This document shows, piece by piece, positions 1 to 5,926 of a stretch of 5,926 nt of DNA. A model generated the notes under the pieces. That model worked only from the letters and a program-made list of their open reading frames with translations, made no database searches and had not been told where the DNA came from. The stretch comes from Candidatus Cloacimonadota bacterium (lineage in GTDB: Bacteria; Cloacimonadota; Cloacimonadia; Cloacimonadales; TCS61): assembly GCA_030628755.1 (NCBI GenBank), contig DAOVQH010000166.1:1-5926 (forward strand), read 5' to 3'. The stretch's first letter is position 1, and each line of letters begins with the position of its first letter. A program made the translations under genes and the position numbers.

Positions 1-1494
1 ATCGGTAAATGCAAAAAACCTTTCCGAACTCTGCTGGCTGAGCCATGAGTTGATGTTTGTGATGAAGTTATAATAATAATTTTTCGAATCCCAGAGTTGC
101 CATTTCCAGAGGTTGTGAAATGTGAATTGTAGAACTTTACCTTTCTCAAATTCAGTATACAAAATTGCCGGACTCCTCTCTTCATTTTCTAATTGCGCCA
201 GAATCTTAGCCTGTACCTTTGGTTTAACATAATAATAAGTAACAGGTGGAATATTCTCACTTGCTGTCTTGTCTTTGAAATAGAAAGTTTCATATTGTTT
301 ACTCTCTTCTGTGAAATAAAGTGTGGATTCATAGGTTGAACTTATCCTGGAAGCAGCAGCAGGCAATATTTCTGTTAATTCCCTAATCGGTTTACCAATA
401 ACGAAAAGTCCGCCACCACTTTTTACAAATTTCCTGATAATTTTTGTTTCTTCAGAAGAAAAATTAAGGGTATTATTGTTAATCAGAATCAGTACAACTG
501 TTTGCTCGATTTCCTTTTGCAATTTCACTCTTTTTCTGACTTTTTTCAGTACCTGCTCCTTAATCAGGAATACATGTTCCCAGTGCGGATTCCGGCTTAT
601 AGAGTTGATAATAAATTTAATATCCCAGTTTAATTTATCCGATATAATAAGGATTTTGGAACGTTCATCAAGAACCTGGATTGCTCCCGGGAATTTGTTA
701 TTTGCGACATTAATTTCATTCGTGGAATCTGATTTTATTATAACTTCAAAAGGTTGTAGACCTGTTTGTTCGAAAGATTTTTCAAATATAATTTGCTGGA
801 AATTTCCAGACTTAAAGTCCACTTTTTTTATTTGAGCAGGTTTGTTGTTAATTATAAGTTCAACGTTAGCTTTACCTGAAAAATTATTGGAATTCAGATT
901 AACCTTTATTGGCGTTAAATCTCCGCGGTAAGTAGTTTTATTGTATTTCAGTTTTGAAATTCCAAGGTCAAACTCGGTAATTTTAAAATCGGGGTTAAAT
1001 GTGAAAATCGGTAAATTTATATCTTCCAGGATTTTCAGATTGTCATCTTTGAACCAGCCATCTGATAAAAGAAAAACTCCACTGACATTATCCAGATCAA
1101 TTCGTTTTGATATTTCCAGCATGGATTTAGAGAAATTCGTTGAAGTTTGATTTCCTTCCAAACCATCTGCAAAATCAAATTGTTTCAGGCTATATTTTTT
1201 TAGTTCTTTTTCGATAATTTCTCTGAACTCATCCAATGCTTCAATTTTGCTGATGTTTCCACTTTTCTGTACCATGCTGTCAGAAATATCTTCCAAAATA
1301 ATGATCTCTGGTTTTCTGAGTATATTTTGAATAAAATAAATGATAGGATTAAAAAGTAAGACCAGTACCATAATAATTGCCACTGACCTGAGGAAAATTA
1401 GTAAATATCTCCTCCAACCTGATATTTGAGGAACAGATTTTTTATAGAAAAATATTATTAGTATTATTGCGATAATTATTGGAATCAATATCAT
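1..1494 (-). CDS. Membrane-anchored VWA / GATase1-like protein, 3' end beyond window
   Basis: The frame stays open from an ATG at 1494 to the left edge: 498 codons with no stop, so the C-terminus is missing. Two hydrophobic segments (residues about 1-17 and 37-57) flank a basic loop (YKK...GWRRY). By the positive-inside rule this puts the loop in the cytoplasm and the rest in the periplasm. Next comes a VWA-like domain (about 64-170) with a full MIDAS set: D69-I-S71-D-S73, T119 in STNF, and D145 in LLSDG. A beta-rich, probably Ig-like stretch follows (about 175-270). A GATase1-like fold comes next (about 278-370), with KILIISD and KSGGGLFVIGK but no catalytic cysteine where one is expected. 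A Trp-rich segment (NLWKWQLW, 461-468) recalls the 'W-rW' region of related Bacteroidota membrane proteins. The start lies 3 bases after the preceding stop and has no clear Shine-Dalgarno, so translation is probably coupled. The family resembles BatA-like envelope proteins. The ligand and role are unknown; metal-dependent protein binding is inferred only from the MIDAS. Confidence 0.8.
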   Translation of the reverse strand, partial: MILIPIIIAIILIIFFYKKSVPQISGWRRYLLIFLRSVAIIMVLVLLFNPIIYFIQNILRKPEIIILEDISDSMVQKSGNISKIEALDEFREIIEKELKKYSLKQFDFADGLEGNQTSTNFSKSMLEISKRIDLDNVSGVFLLSDGWFKDDNLKILEDINLPIFTFNPDFKITEFDLGISKLKYNKTTYRGDLTPIKVNLNSNNFSGKANVELIINNKPAQIKKVDFKSGNFQQIIFEKSFEQTGLQPFEVIIKSDSTNEINVANNKFPGAIQVLDERSKILIISDKLNWDIKFIINSISRNPHWEHVFLIKEQVLKKVRKRVKLQKEIEQTVVLILINNNTLNFSSEETKIIRKFVKSGGGLFVIGKPIRELTEILPAAASRISSTYESTLYFTEESKQYETFYFKDKTASENIPPVTYYYVKPKVQAKILAQLENEERSPAILYTEFEKGKVLQFTFHNLWKWQLWDSKNYYYNFITNINSWLSQQSSERFFAFTD

Positions 1495-1497
1495 AAT

Positions 1498-2481
1498 TTA
1501 CCAATATTCTTGAGCAGGTTGTTCTGTGAATAAAAAATTATCTTTATCCAGATCATTACCAATAATCATAGGTATTTTATCTAAATTCAATTGGGTTTTT
1601 AAGGAGTTTAGCATTCGGGAATTGAAACCTTTGAACAGGGAGATGTGTGCAACGGAAATCATTAATGTTCTATTTTCAAAGTTGTCTATGATTTTTTTCA
1701 GAAGGATTTCACCTCTAACCAGTTCACCGAAAGATTGATGATAAGGACCTGCTACAATGTTTCTGTCGTCTATATCGGAATGAAGACCGACTTTGATAAC
1801 CTTGATCTTGTGACCCTCAAATTGCTGGATCATTTCGGAAACGATCTTTATAGCATCATTTAATTCTAATGGATGGAATTTACCTTTTAGATACCATTTT
1901 TCCAGTTCTGTACTTGCAAGTATAATTGTAGGATATATTCTCACGAAATCCGGATTAATATCGATTGTTGTTTGTATAGTTTGTTTTAATGTCTTTTTTG
2001 AGAATTTCGGAAGTCCTGGCATTAATTGAACACCCAGTTTGAATTTGAATTCCTGAATAAGATAACATGCCTGGATTGCAATATTCGAATTATAACCACG
2101 CTTGGAAGCTTTCAATACTTCATCATTGAAACTTTGTATTCCCAGTTCAACGGTTTTAACGTTATTTTGTTTACAAAAAGAGAGAATATCTTGATTGATA
2201 GAGTCAGGTCGGGTAGAGATTCTAATCCCTGAGATTTTGTTTTTGAACAAGTTTACTGAATCAAAAAATTCCTGCTGTTTCTTTTTACTGAGATTGGTAA
2301 AGGTTCCTCCAAAAAAAGCAACTTCTTTCTCATTATCCGGATTGTTATTACAAAATTTTTCAATTCTATTTTTGATGTCTTCCTGATAGGGAATTTTACT
2401 TTTGGTTATTAATTGCTGATTGCAATAAACACACTTGAAAGGACAACCAAGGTGGGGGATAAAAATTGGTAGAATTGTCAC
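1498..2481 (-). CDS. Short Elp3-like radical SAM protein (COG1243 type)
   Basis: This is a 327-residue radical SAM enzyme of unknown substrate. The cluster motif CxxxCxxC is C13-C17-C20 (GCPFKCVYC) and should bind a 4Fe-4S cluster that cleaves S-adenosylmethionine. The barrel motifs follow in the usual order: FFGGTFT (56-62), RISTRPD (87-93), VELGIQS (111-117), QLMPGLP (152-158) and RIYPTIIL (181-188). These match the radical SAM half of Elp3, the tRNA wobble-uridine enzyme. However, the protein ends about 90 residues after KVGLHS (230-235) and has no GNAT acetyltransferase domain. It carries GPYHQSFGELV (245-255), which I recall as typical of the short relatives often encoded next to rnc. 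The start is GTG inside a GTGA overlap with the rnc stop. There is no visible Shine-Dalgarno, so it probably depends on translation of rnc. A role in RNA modification is a guess from homology and neighbourhood. It could instead be a different radical SAM activity. Confidence 0.88.
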   Translation of the reverse strand: MTILPIFIPHLGCPFKCVYCNQQLITKSKIPYQEDIKNRIEKFCNNNPDNEKEVAFFGGTFTNLSKKKQQEFFDSVNLFKNKISGIRISTRPDSINQDILSFCKQNNVKTVELGIQSFNDEVLKASKRGYNSNIAIQACYLIQEFKFKLGVQLMPGLPKFSKKTLKQTIQTTIDINPDFVRIYPTIILASTELEKWYLKGKFHPLELNDAIKIVSEMIQQFEGHKIKVIKVGLHSDIDDRNIVAGPYHQSFGELVRGEILLKKIIDNFENRTLMISVAHISLFKGFNSRMLNSLKTQLNLDKIPMIIGNDLDKDNFLFTEQPAQEYW

Positions 2482-3233
2482 AATTTTAACTTGTGGCAGA
2501 TTTCCTTTGCTGCGTTTTGTTGAGCTTCTTTTTTATTACTACCTTTTCCGTAACCAAATATTTCCTGATTTATATTTACTTCTACGGTAAAAACTTTTTC
2601 GTGCTCAGGACCCTCTTCCCTAATAATTTTATATTCGGGAATCTTTTGATATTTTGATTGGGTGAATTCCTGTAATTTACTTTTATAATCGATGAGTTCT
2701 TCTCTTTTGATGAGTTTATTAGCATCTTTCAGAACGAATTTTTTCAAAAACGATCTTACATTTTCCAGGTTGCCATCAAGATAGATGGCGCAGATAACGG
2801 ATTCCATAGCATCAGCAAGAATAGAATCCAAGCCACCGTTGTGAACTGATTCTGTACTTAGTTGTATGAAGTTGTTCAAGTCGATTTCCTTTGCCTTTAG
2901 AGCCAGCATTTTCTTTGAAACTATCTTGGATTTTAATTTAGAGAGTTCACCTTCATTATAATTTGGGTATTTCAGGAATAATTCTTCAGATACAACCAAA
3001 CCTAAAATCGAATCGCCCAGAAATTCCATTCTTTCAAAAATAGAGCTTTTACTGTGACTTGAAGGTAATGATGTATGAGATAGAGCAGCATTTAATAAAG
3101 AAGGATTTTTAAAATGGTATTTTATTTTATCCTGGAATACTTCCAGACGGGGTATTTCTTCTTTTTTATGGGTTAATTGTGAGAATAAATTTTTAAATTT
3201 TTTTTTCAAAATGAAAAACAAGGCATCCGGCAA
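2478..3233 (-). CDS. rnc: Ribonuclease III
   Basis: RNase III cuts double-stranded RNA and matures rRNA precursors and some mRNAs in the cytoplasm. The 251 residues hold a catalytic domain (about 33-165) and a double-stranded RNA-binding domain (about 183-251). The signature ERMEFLGDS supplies E67, E70 and D74, and ILADAMES supplies D141 and E144, matching the E. coli metal-binding residues E38, E41, D45, D114 and E117. The RNA-binding domain shows KLQEFTQ near its start and the KEAQQNAAKEI helix near its end. The protein is about 25 residues longer than E. coli RNase III, owing to a basic, hydrophobic N-terminal extension. The chosen start is TTG at 3233. The only Shine-Dalgarno-like run is AAAGG at 3245-3249, 11 bases upstream, and there is no in-frame ATG before codon 69. 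A second TTG at codon 5 is possible. The gene begins 14 bases after the fabF stop, and an inverted repeat covers the start. It overlaps the next gene by 4 bases. Confidence 0.96.
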   Translation of the reverse strand: MPDALFFILKKKFKNLFSQLTHKKEEIPRLEVFQDKIKYHFKNPSLLNAALSHTSLPSSHSKSSIFERMEFLGDSILGLVVSEELFLKYPNYNEGELSKLKSKIVSKKMLALKAKEIDLNNFIQLSTESVHNGGLDSILADAMESVICAIYLDGNLENVRSFLKKFVLKDANKLIKREELIDYKSKLQEFTQSKYQKIPEYKIIREEGPEHEKVFTVEVNINQEIFGYGKGSNKKEAQQNAAKEICHKLKL

Positions 3234-3242
3234 ATGCCGGAT
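3225..3242 (-). promoter_or_regulatory. GC-rich hairpin across the rnc start codon
   Basis: On the minus strand ATCCGGCA and TGCCGGAT are 8-base inverted arms around TT. They can fold as a 7-base-pair stem with an ATTT loop. The TTG start of rnc lies partly in the loop and partly in the 3' arm, and the AAAGG ribosome-binding site is just 5' of the stem. Folding could limit initiation on rnc. At 7 base pairs it is short for an RNase III substrate, so direct self-cleavage at this stem is doubtful. Confidence 0.6.
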
Positions 3243-3247
3243 TACCT

Positions 3248-4495
3248 TTATTTACTGAATTTTCTAAAGATGATTACTCCATTATGTCCACCAAAACCGA
3301 GAGAGTTACTCAATGCTATATTTACATTGTAATCAATAGATTTATTTGGAACGTAATCCAGGTCACATTCAGGATCAGGATTTTCTTGGTTAATGGTTGG
3401 GTGGATTTTTCCGGTTTCTATGGACTTGATACTTGCAATCGCTTCGATACCAGCAGCAGCACCAAGCATATGACCGACCATTGATTTTGTGGAACTGATC
3501 TTAAGCTTGTAAGCATAATCACCAAAAACAGTTTTAAGAGCTGCTGTTTCGTTTTTATCATTTAATGGCGTTGACGTTCCATGAGCATTAATATAATCTA
3601 CTTCTTCCGGTCTAAGTCCGGCATCATCAATTGCCATTTTCATTGCTCTGGCTCCACCTTCGCCATTTTCAGCAGGAGCAGTAATATGAAATGCATCGCA
3701 AGTGGCTCCGTACCCTACTATTTCAGCGTAAATCTTAGCACCCCTTTTGAGGGCATGTTCCATTTCTTCCAGAACAAGAACACCAGCACCTTCTGCCATA
3801 ATGAAACCGTCACGTTCCTTATCAAAGGGACGACTGGCTTTCTGCGGTTCATCGTTTCTTGTACTAAGAGCTCTCATAGCACAGAATCCGCCAACAGATA
3901 GAGAAGTAACTGATGCCTCAGTACCTCCACACAACATGATATCAGCATCACCATATTGAATAGAACGGTATGATGTTCCGAGAGCATGATTGGCAGAAGC
4001 GCATGCAGATGCAATGTTGAAGTTAATCCCTCTAAATTTGAATTCAATAGCTACTTCTGCAGAGGCTATATTGGCTATCATCTTGGGGATGAAAAAAGGA
4101 CTGATTCTTTTTGGGCCGGATTTGAACATTTTATAGGTTTCGCTTTCAAAAGTTTCCATTCCTCCAATACCGGATGCAACTATAACACCAGCGCTGTCAT
4201 GGTTAAATTCGGTATTTAAGAGTCCGGAATCGTTTATCGCCTGTTTAGAAGCGATCAGTGCATATATGGCGAACCGATCTAATCTCTTAAGCCTTTTGCG
4301 ATCAAAGTATTCATCTGTGTCCAGGTTCTTTACTTCTCCTGCAATTCTACTGGAATATTCCTCTGTTATCTCAAAATTCTTAATATGATCTATTCCTGAT
4401 TTTCCTGCTAACAGCTTTTCCCAGGTTTCGTCAACTGTATTTGCAACACCATTTAAAGTGCCTAAACCGGTTATTACAACTCTTCGACTATCCAT
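3248..4495 (-). CDS. fabF: 3-oxoacyl-[ACP] synthase II (KAS II)
   Basis: FabF elongates fatty acids by condensing acyl-enzyme with malonyl-ACP, releasing CO2, in the cytoplasm. The 415 residues are full length for the family and form a double thiolase fold. The Cys-His-His triad is visible: C165 in IASACASANHALG, H305 in NAHGTSTPLND and H342 in GHMLGAAAG, with the conserved lysine K337 in STKSMVGH. The C-terminal loop reads SNSLGFGGHN (396-405), with the gating phenylalanine F401. The GGHN form, where E. coli has GGTN, is common outside Proteobacteria. The N-terminus reads TGLGTLNGVANTV where most homologues have a version of TGxGvvtPlGnxv. The length is the same but the usual proline is lost. 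The ATG at 4495 is supported by AAGGGG five bases upstream. The gene lies 73 bases after acpP, the largest gap in the operon, and that gap contains a perfect inverted repeat. Confidence 0.97.
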   Translation of the reverse strand: MDSRRVVITGLGTLNGVANTVDETWEKLLAGKSGIDHIKNFEITEEYSSRIAGEVKNLDTDEYFDRKRLKRLDRFAIYALIASKQAINDSGLLNTEFNHDSAGVIVASGIGGMETFESETYKMFKSGPKRISPFFIPKMIANIASAEVAIEFKFRGINFNIASACASANHALGTSYRSIQYGDADIMLCGGTEASVTSLSVGGFCAMRALSTRNDEPQKASRPFDKERDGFIMAEGAGVLVLEEMEHALKRGAKIYAEIVGYGATCDAFHITAPAENGEGGARAMKMAIDDAGLRPEEVDYINAHGTSTPLNDKNETAALKTVFGDYAYKLKISSTKSMVGHMLGAAAGIEAIASIKSIETGKIHPTINQENPDPECDLDYVPNKSIDYNVNIALSNSLGFGGHNGVIIFRKFSK

Positions 4496-4500
4496 AAAAA

Positions 4501-4506
4501 CCCCTT
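4501..4506 (-). promoter_or_regulatory. fabF ribosome-binding site
   Basis: AAGGGG lies five bases (TTTTT) before the ATG of fabF. It confirms the start and shows that FabF is initiated independently, not by coupling to acpP. Confidence 0.75.
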
Positions 4507-4529
4507 GATATTGTTTTTTGATAATATTA

Positions 4530-4555
4530 GGTGGAGCTAAATATTTAGCTCCACC
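4530..4555 (-). promoter_or_regulatory. Perfect 26-base inverted repeat between acpP and fabF
   Basis: The arms GGTGGAGCTAAAT and ATTTAGCTCCACC are exact reverse complements with no spacer. In RNA this gives a stem of about 11 base pairs with a 4-base loop. On the minus strand it is followed by TAATATTATC rather than a run of T, so it is at most a weak intrinsic terminator. More likely roles are a partial attenuator, an mRNA 3'-end protector for acpP or a processing site. All of these would raise AcpP relative to FabF and the later genes. Confidence 0.75.
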
Positions 4556-4568
4556 ATAATAATAATTA

Positions 4569-4802
4569 TTAACCTAATTTTGTTTTAAGATACTCGATAG
4601 CTTTTCCAACAGTGGTAAGTTTTTCAGCTTCTTCGTCAGCAATATCGATATCAAATTCTTCTTCGAATTTCATGATAAGCTCAACTGTGTCGAGAGAATC
4701 TGCCCCTAAATCTTCGATGAAGTTAGCTTCTGGAGTAACTTCACTTTCTTCTACACCTAATTCTTCAACAATAATTTCTTTAACTTTTGCCAAAATGTCC
4801 AT
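4569..4802 (-). CDS. acpP: Acyl carrier protein
   Basis: This small acidic protein carries growing acyl chains on a 4'-phosphopantetheine arm between the fatty-acid synthesis enzymes. It also feeds acyl groups to lipid synthesis. At 77 residues it has the standard length. The attachment site is S36 in GADSLDTVELIM, the same position as in E. coli AcpP. The helix II acidic patch that docks on FabD, FabF and FabG (DTVELIMKFEEEF) is intact, and the four-helix pattern extends to the C-terminus. The start has the best ribosome-binding site of the window (AGGAGG, five bases before ATG), fitting the high abundance usual for ACP. It sits 33 bases after fabG, and an inverted repeat follows its stop. 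Confidence 0.98.
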   Translation of the reverse strand: MDILAKVKEIIVEELGVEESEVTPEANFIEDLGADSLDTVELIMKFEEEFDIDIADEEAEKLTTVGKAIEYLKTKLG

Positions 4803-4807
4803 AATTT

Positions 4808-4813
4808 CCTCCT
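4808..4813 (-). promoter_or_regulatory. acpP ribosome-binding site
   Basis: A consensus AGGAGG lies five bases before the ATG of acpP. It is the strongest Shine-Dalgarno in the window and fixes the start of the most highly demanded product of the operon. Confidence 0.85.
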
Positions 4814-4835
4814 ATATTTTATCTCTTATATTTTA

Positions 4836-5579
4836 TTACATTACTAGGCCACCATCGACCTGAATAGTTTGACCTGTTATATAATTAGCTTCATCAGAAG
4901 CTAAAAATATACATAGATTTGCAATATCTTTTGGTAAACCCATGCGTGAAAGTGGAATTGCTGCTGTATATTTGTCAATAACTTCTTTTGGTAATTTTGC
5001 TGTCATATCCGTTTGAATAAATCCTGGAGCGATTGCGTTAACTCGAATATTTCGGGAAGAGAATTCTTTTGCAGTTGATTTGGTTAAGGCAATTATTCCA
5101 CCTTTGGAAGCAGCGTAATTTGCCTGCCCCGCATTACCCATAATTCCAATAATAGAAGTGATATTGATGATAACACCAAACTTCTGCTTCAGCATGTAAC
5201 GACAGACTTTTTGAGTACAGTTGAATGTTCCTTTGAGGTTTACATTGATCACATCATCCCAGTCAGATTCTTTCATTTTCATTATGAGACCATCTTTGGT
5301 TATACCAGCATTGTTTACCAAAATATCTATTTTTTCAAACTTCTTGTGAATTTCTTTGAAAACATTGCTTATAAATTCGGAATCAGTAACATCAGCAACG
5401 AAACCAATAGCTCTTAATCCAGCATCATCGATTTTTTGAACAGCATTATTAACATCTTCCTGATTCAAGTCCAGGATAACTGCAGTAGCACCGTTTTGAG
5501 CAAAAGCTTCAGCTATAGCAAAGCCAATTCCTCTGGCAGAACCGGTTACAACAGCAATCTTATCTTCAAATCCTTTCAT
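4836..5579 (-). CDS. fabG: 3-oxoacyl-[ACP] reductase
   Basis: FabG reduces 3-ketoacyl-ACP to (R)-3-hydroxyacyl-ACP with NADPH, the first reduction in each elongation round. At 247 residues it has the normal length for this short-chain dehydrogenase. The cofactor-binding glycine motif is TGSARGIG (12-19), and NNAG (89-92) supports the central sheet. The catalytic tetrad N114, S142, Y155 and K159 is complete; each lies four residues later than in E. coli FabG. PGFIQTDMT (185-193) and the TGQTIQVDGG ending (235-244) are family hallmarks that separate FabG from looser SDR relatives. The ATG at 5579 overlaps the fabD stop as ATGA, with GAGG five bases upstream. It is therefore co-translated with fabD. 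Confidence 0.97.
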   Translation of the reverse strand: MKGFEDKIAVVTGSARGIGFAIAEAFAQNGATAVILDLNQEDVNNAVQKIDDAGLRAIGFVADVTDSEFISNVFKEIHKKFEKIDILVNNAGITKDGLIMKMKESDWDDVINVNLKGTFNCTQKVCRYMLKQKFGVIINITSIIGIMGNAGQANYAASKGGIIALTKSTAKEFSSRNIRVNAIAPGFIQTDMTAKLPKEVIDKYTAAIPLSRMGLPKDIANLCIFLASDEANYITGQTIQVDGGLVM

Positions 5580-5926
5580 AAAGACCTCAGTTCTTCTTTT
5601 ATATTATTAAAAGTTTCTATTGTGTCTATACTTATAACTTTTAGATTTCTGTCAATTTTCTTAAACATACCTGCAAGAACTTTTTTAGGTCCGAATTCTA
5701 AAAAGAGGTCGATTCCATAATTAATCATATATTTCACGGATTCTACCCAGAGAACCGGTGATGTAACCTGGTCAGAGAGATTTTTCCTGATAGTTTCAGG
5801 ATCGGTCGCAGGTTTTGCATTTACATTAGCGATTACAGGAATATCAGTTTGAGCAAAATTGATTTTTTTCATTTCTTCAGCAAGCCAGATTCCAGCTTTT
5901 TCTATAAGAGGAGAATGGAAGGGACC
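5576..5926 (-). CDS. fabD: Malonyl-CoA:ACP transacylase, C-terminal 116 residues
   Basis: FabD moves malonyl groups from coenzyme A to ACP and so supplies the extender unit to the neighbouring FabF. Only the C-terminal part is present. The frame is open from the right edge of the window, and the start and the GHSxG nucleophile region lie outside. The first visible residues read GPFHSPLI, the conserved loop carrying the catalytic histidine (usually GxFHSxLM). Further hallmarks are PVIANVNAKP and the C-terminal LFLEFGPKKVLAGMFKK, a version of the ELGPGxVLxGLxK motif. An internal ATG at 5872 gives an apparent 98-residue ORF. It is not the true start, because the conserved histidine loop lies upstream of it in the same frame. 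The gene ends in a 4-base ATGA overlap with fabG. Confidence 0.95.
   Translation of the reverse strand, partial: GPFHSPLIEKAGIWLAEEMKKINFAQTDIPVIANVNAKPATDPETIRKNLSDQVTSPVLWVESVKYMINYGIDLFLEFGPKKVLAGMFKKIDRNLKVISIDTIETFNNIKEELRSL
5585..5588 (-). promoter_or_regulatory. fabG ribosome-binding site inside fabD
   Basis: GAGG lies five bases before the fabG ATG, within the last codons of fabD. Together with the ATGA overlap it points to coupled translation with some independent initiation. Confidence 0.55.

Larger units (their letters stand above)
4496..4568 (-). other. acpP-fabF intergenic region
   Basis: This is the longest non-coding stretch in the window, at 73 bases. On the transcribed strand it runs from an AT-rich spacer after the acpP stop, through a perfect inverted repeat, to the fabF ribosome-binding site. 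I see no convincing -35/-10 pair, so an internal promoter is not supported. Confidence 0.6.

Noticed and set aside
476..835. Plus-strand ORF of 119 codons
   Set aside because: It lies wholly opposite the open VWA-protein frame. Its translation is rich in Ser, Phe, Ile and Cys without recognisable motifs, as expected from the antisense of an AT-rich gene.
3206..3226. Out-of-frame ATG just inside rnc as an alternative start or leader peptide
   Set aside because: It opens only six codons before a stop and has no ribosome-binding site. The TTG frame carries full RNase III homology.
3581..3959. Overlapping plus-strand ORFs of 106 and 70 codons opposite fabF
   Set aside because: Both are antisense to highly conserved fabF coding sequence, show no domain and overlap each other in different frames.
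4530..4555. Strong rho-independent terminator ending the fab operon at acpP
   Set aside because: The stem is good, but neither strand has a T-run after it. fabF follows with its own ribosome-binding site and no visible promoter, so read-through is needed.
5576..5872. Complete small gene starting at the ATG at 5872
   Set aside because: The same frame continues upstream to the window edge and encodes the conserved FabD histidine loop GPFHSPLI, so this ATG is an internal methionine.
1..5926. Mobile element, CRISPR array, tRNA or rRNA
   Set aside because: I found no spaced direct repeats, transposase-like reading frame, cloverleaf or rRNA-like stretch. Coding sequence fills almost all of the window.

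Overview
This window is one continuous block of minus-strand genes in AT-rich DNA, with no opposing gene and no gap longer than about 75 bases. In transcription order, right to left, it holds the 3' end of fabD, then fabG, acpP, fabF, rnc, a short Elp3-like radical SAM gene, and the first 498 codons of a membrane-anchored VWA/GATase-like protein that runs off the left edge. Both edge genes are cut by the window.

The right part (about 3248-5926) is a classical type II fatty-acid synthesis cluster. FabD loads malonyl units onto ACP, FabF condenses them with the growing acyl-ACP, FabG reduces the 3-keto product, and AcpP is the carrier. All visible catalytic residues are intact. The middle part (1498-3233) encodes RNase III and a radical SAM protein of the COG1243 type that lacks the acetyltransferase half of true Elp3. 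The left part (1-1494) encodes a protein with two N-terminal membrane helices, a VWA domain with a complete MIDAS motif, a beta-rich middle and a GATase1-like domain without an obvious catalytic cysteine.

Coupling is tight. fabD/fabG overlap by ATGA, rnc/radical SAM overlap by GTGA, and only 3 bases separate the radical SAM stop from the VWA start. The two places where expression could be tuned both carry inverted repeats. One is a perfect 13+13 base repeat between acpP and fabF. The other is a GC-rich hairpin over the TTG start of rnc. Ribosome-binding sites are strong for acpP and fabF and weak or absent for the last genes, which suggests falling expression along the operon.

The organism is a bacterium with a low-GC genome. 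The gene order fabD-fabG-acpP-fabF-rnc followed by a radical SAM gene is widespread (Firmicutes and others). The BatA-like VWA/GATase protein and the GFGGHN ending of FabF suggest the Bacteroidota/FCB side, for example Ignavibacteria, Cloacimonadota or relatives. This placement is an inference from protein style, not a confirmed identification. Most of the window is core metabolism. The parts that merit a second look are the two hairpins, the truncated Elp3-like protein and the VWA protein attached to this operon.
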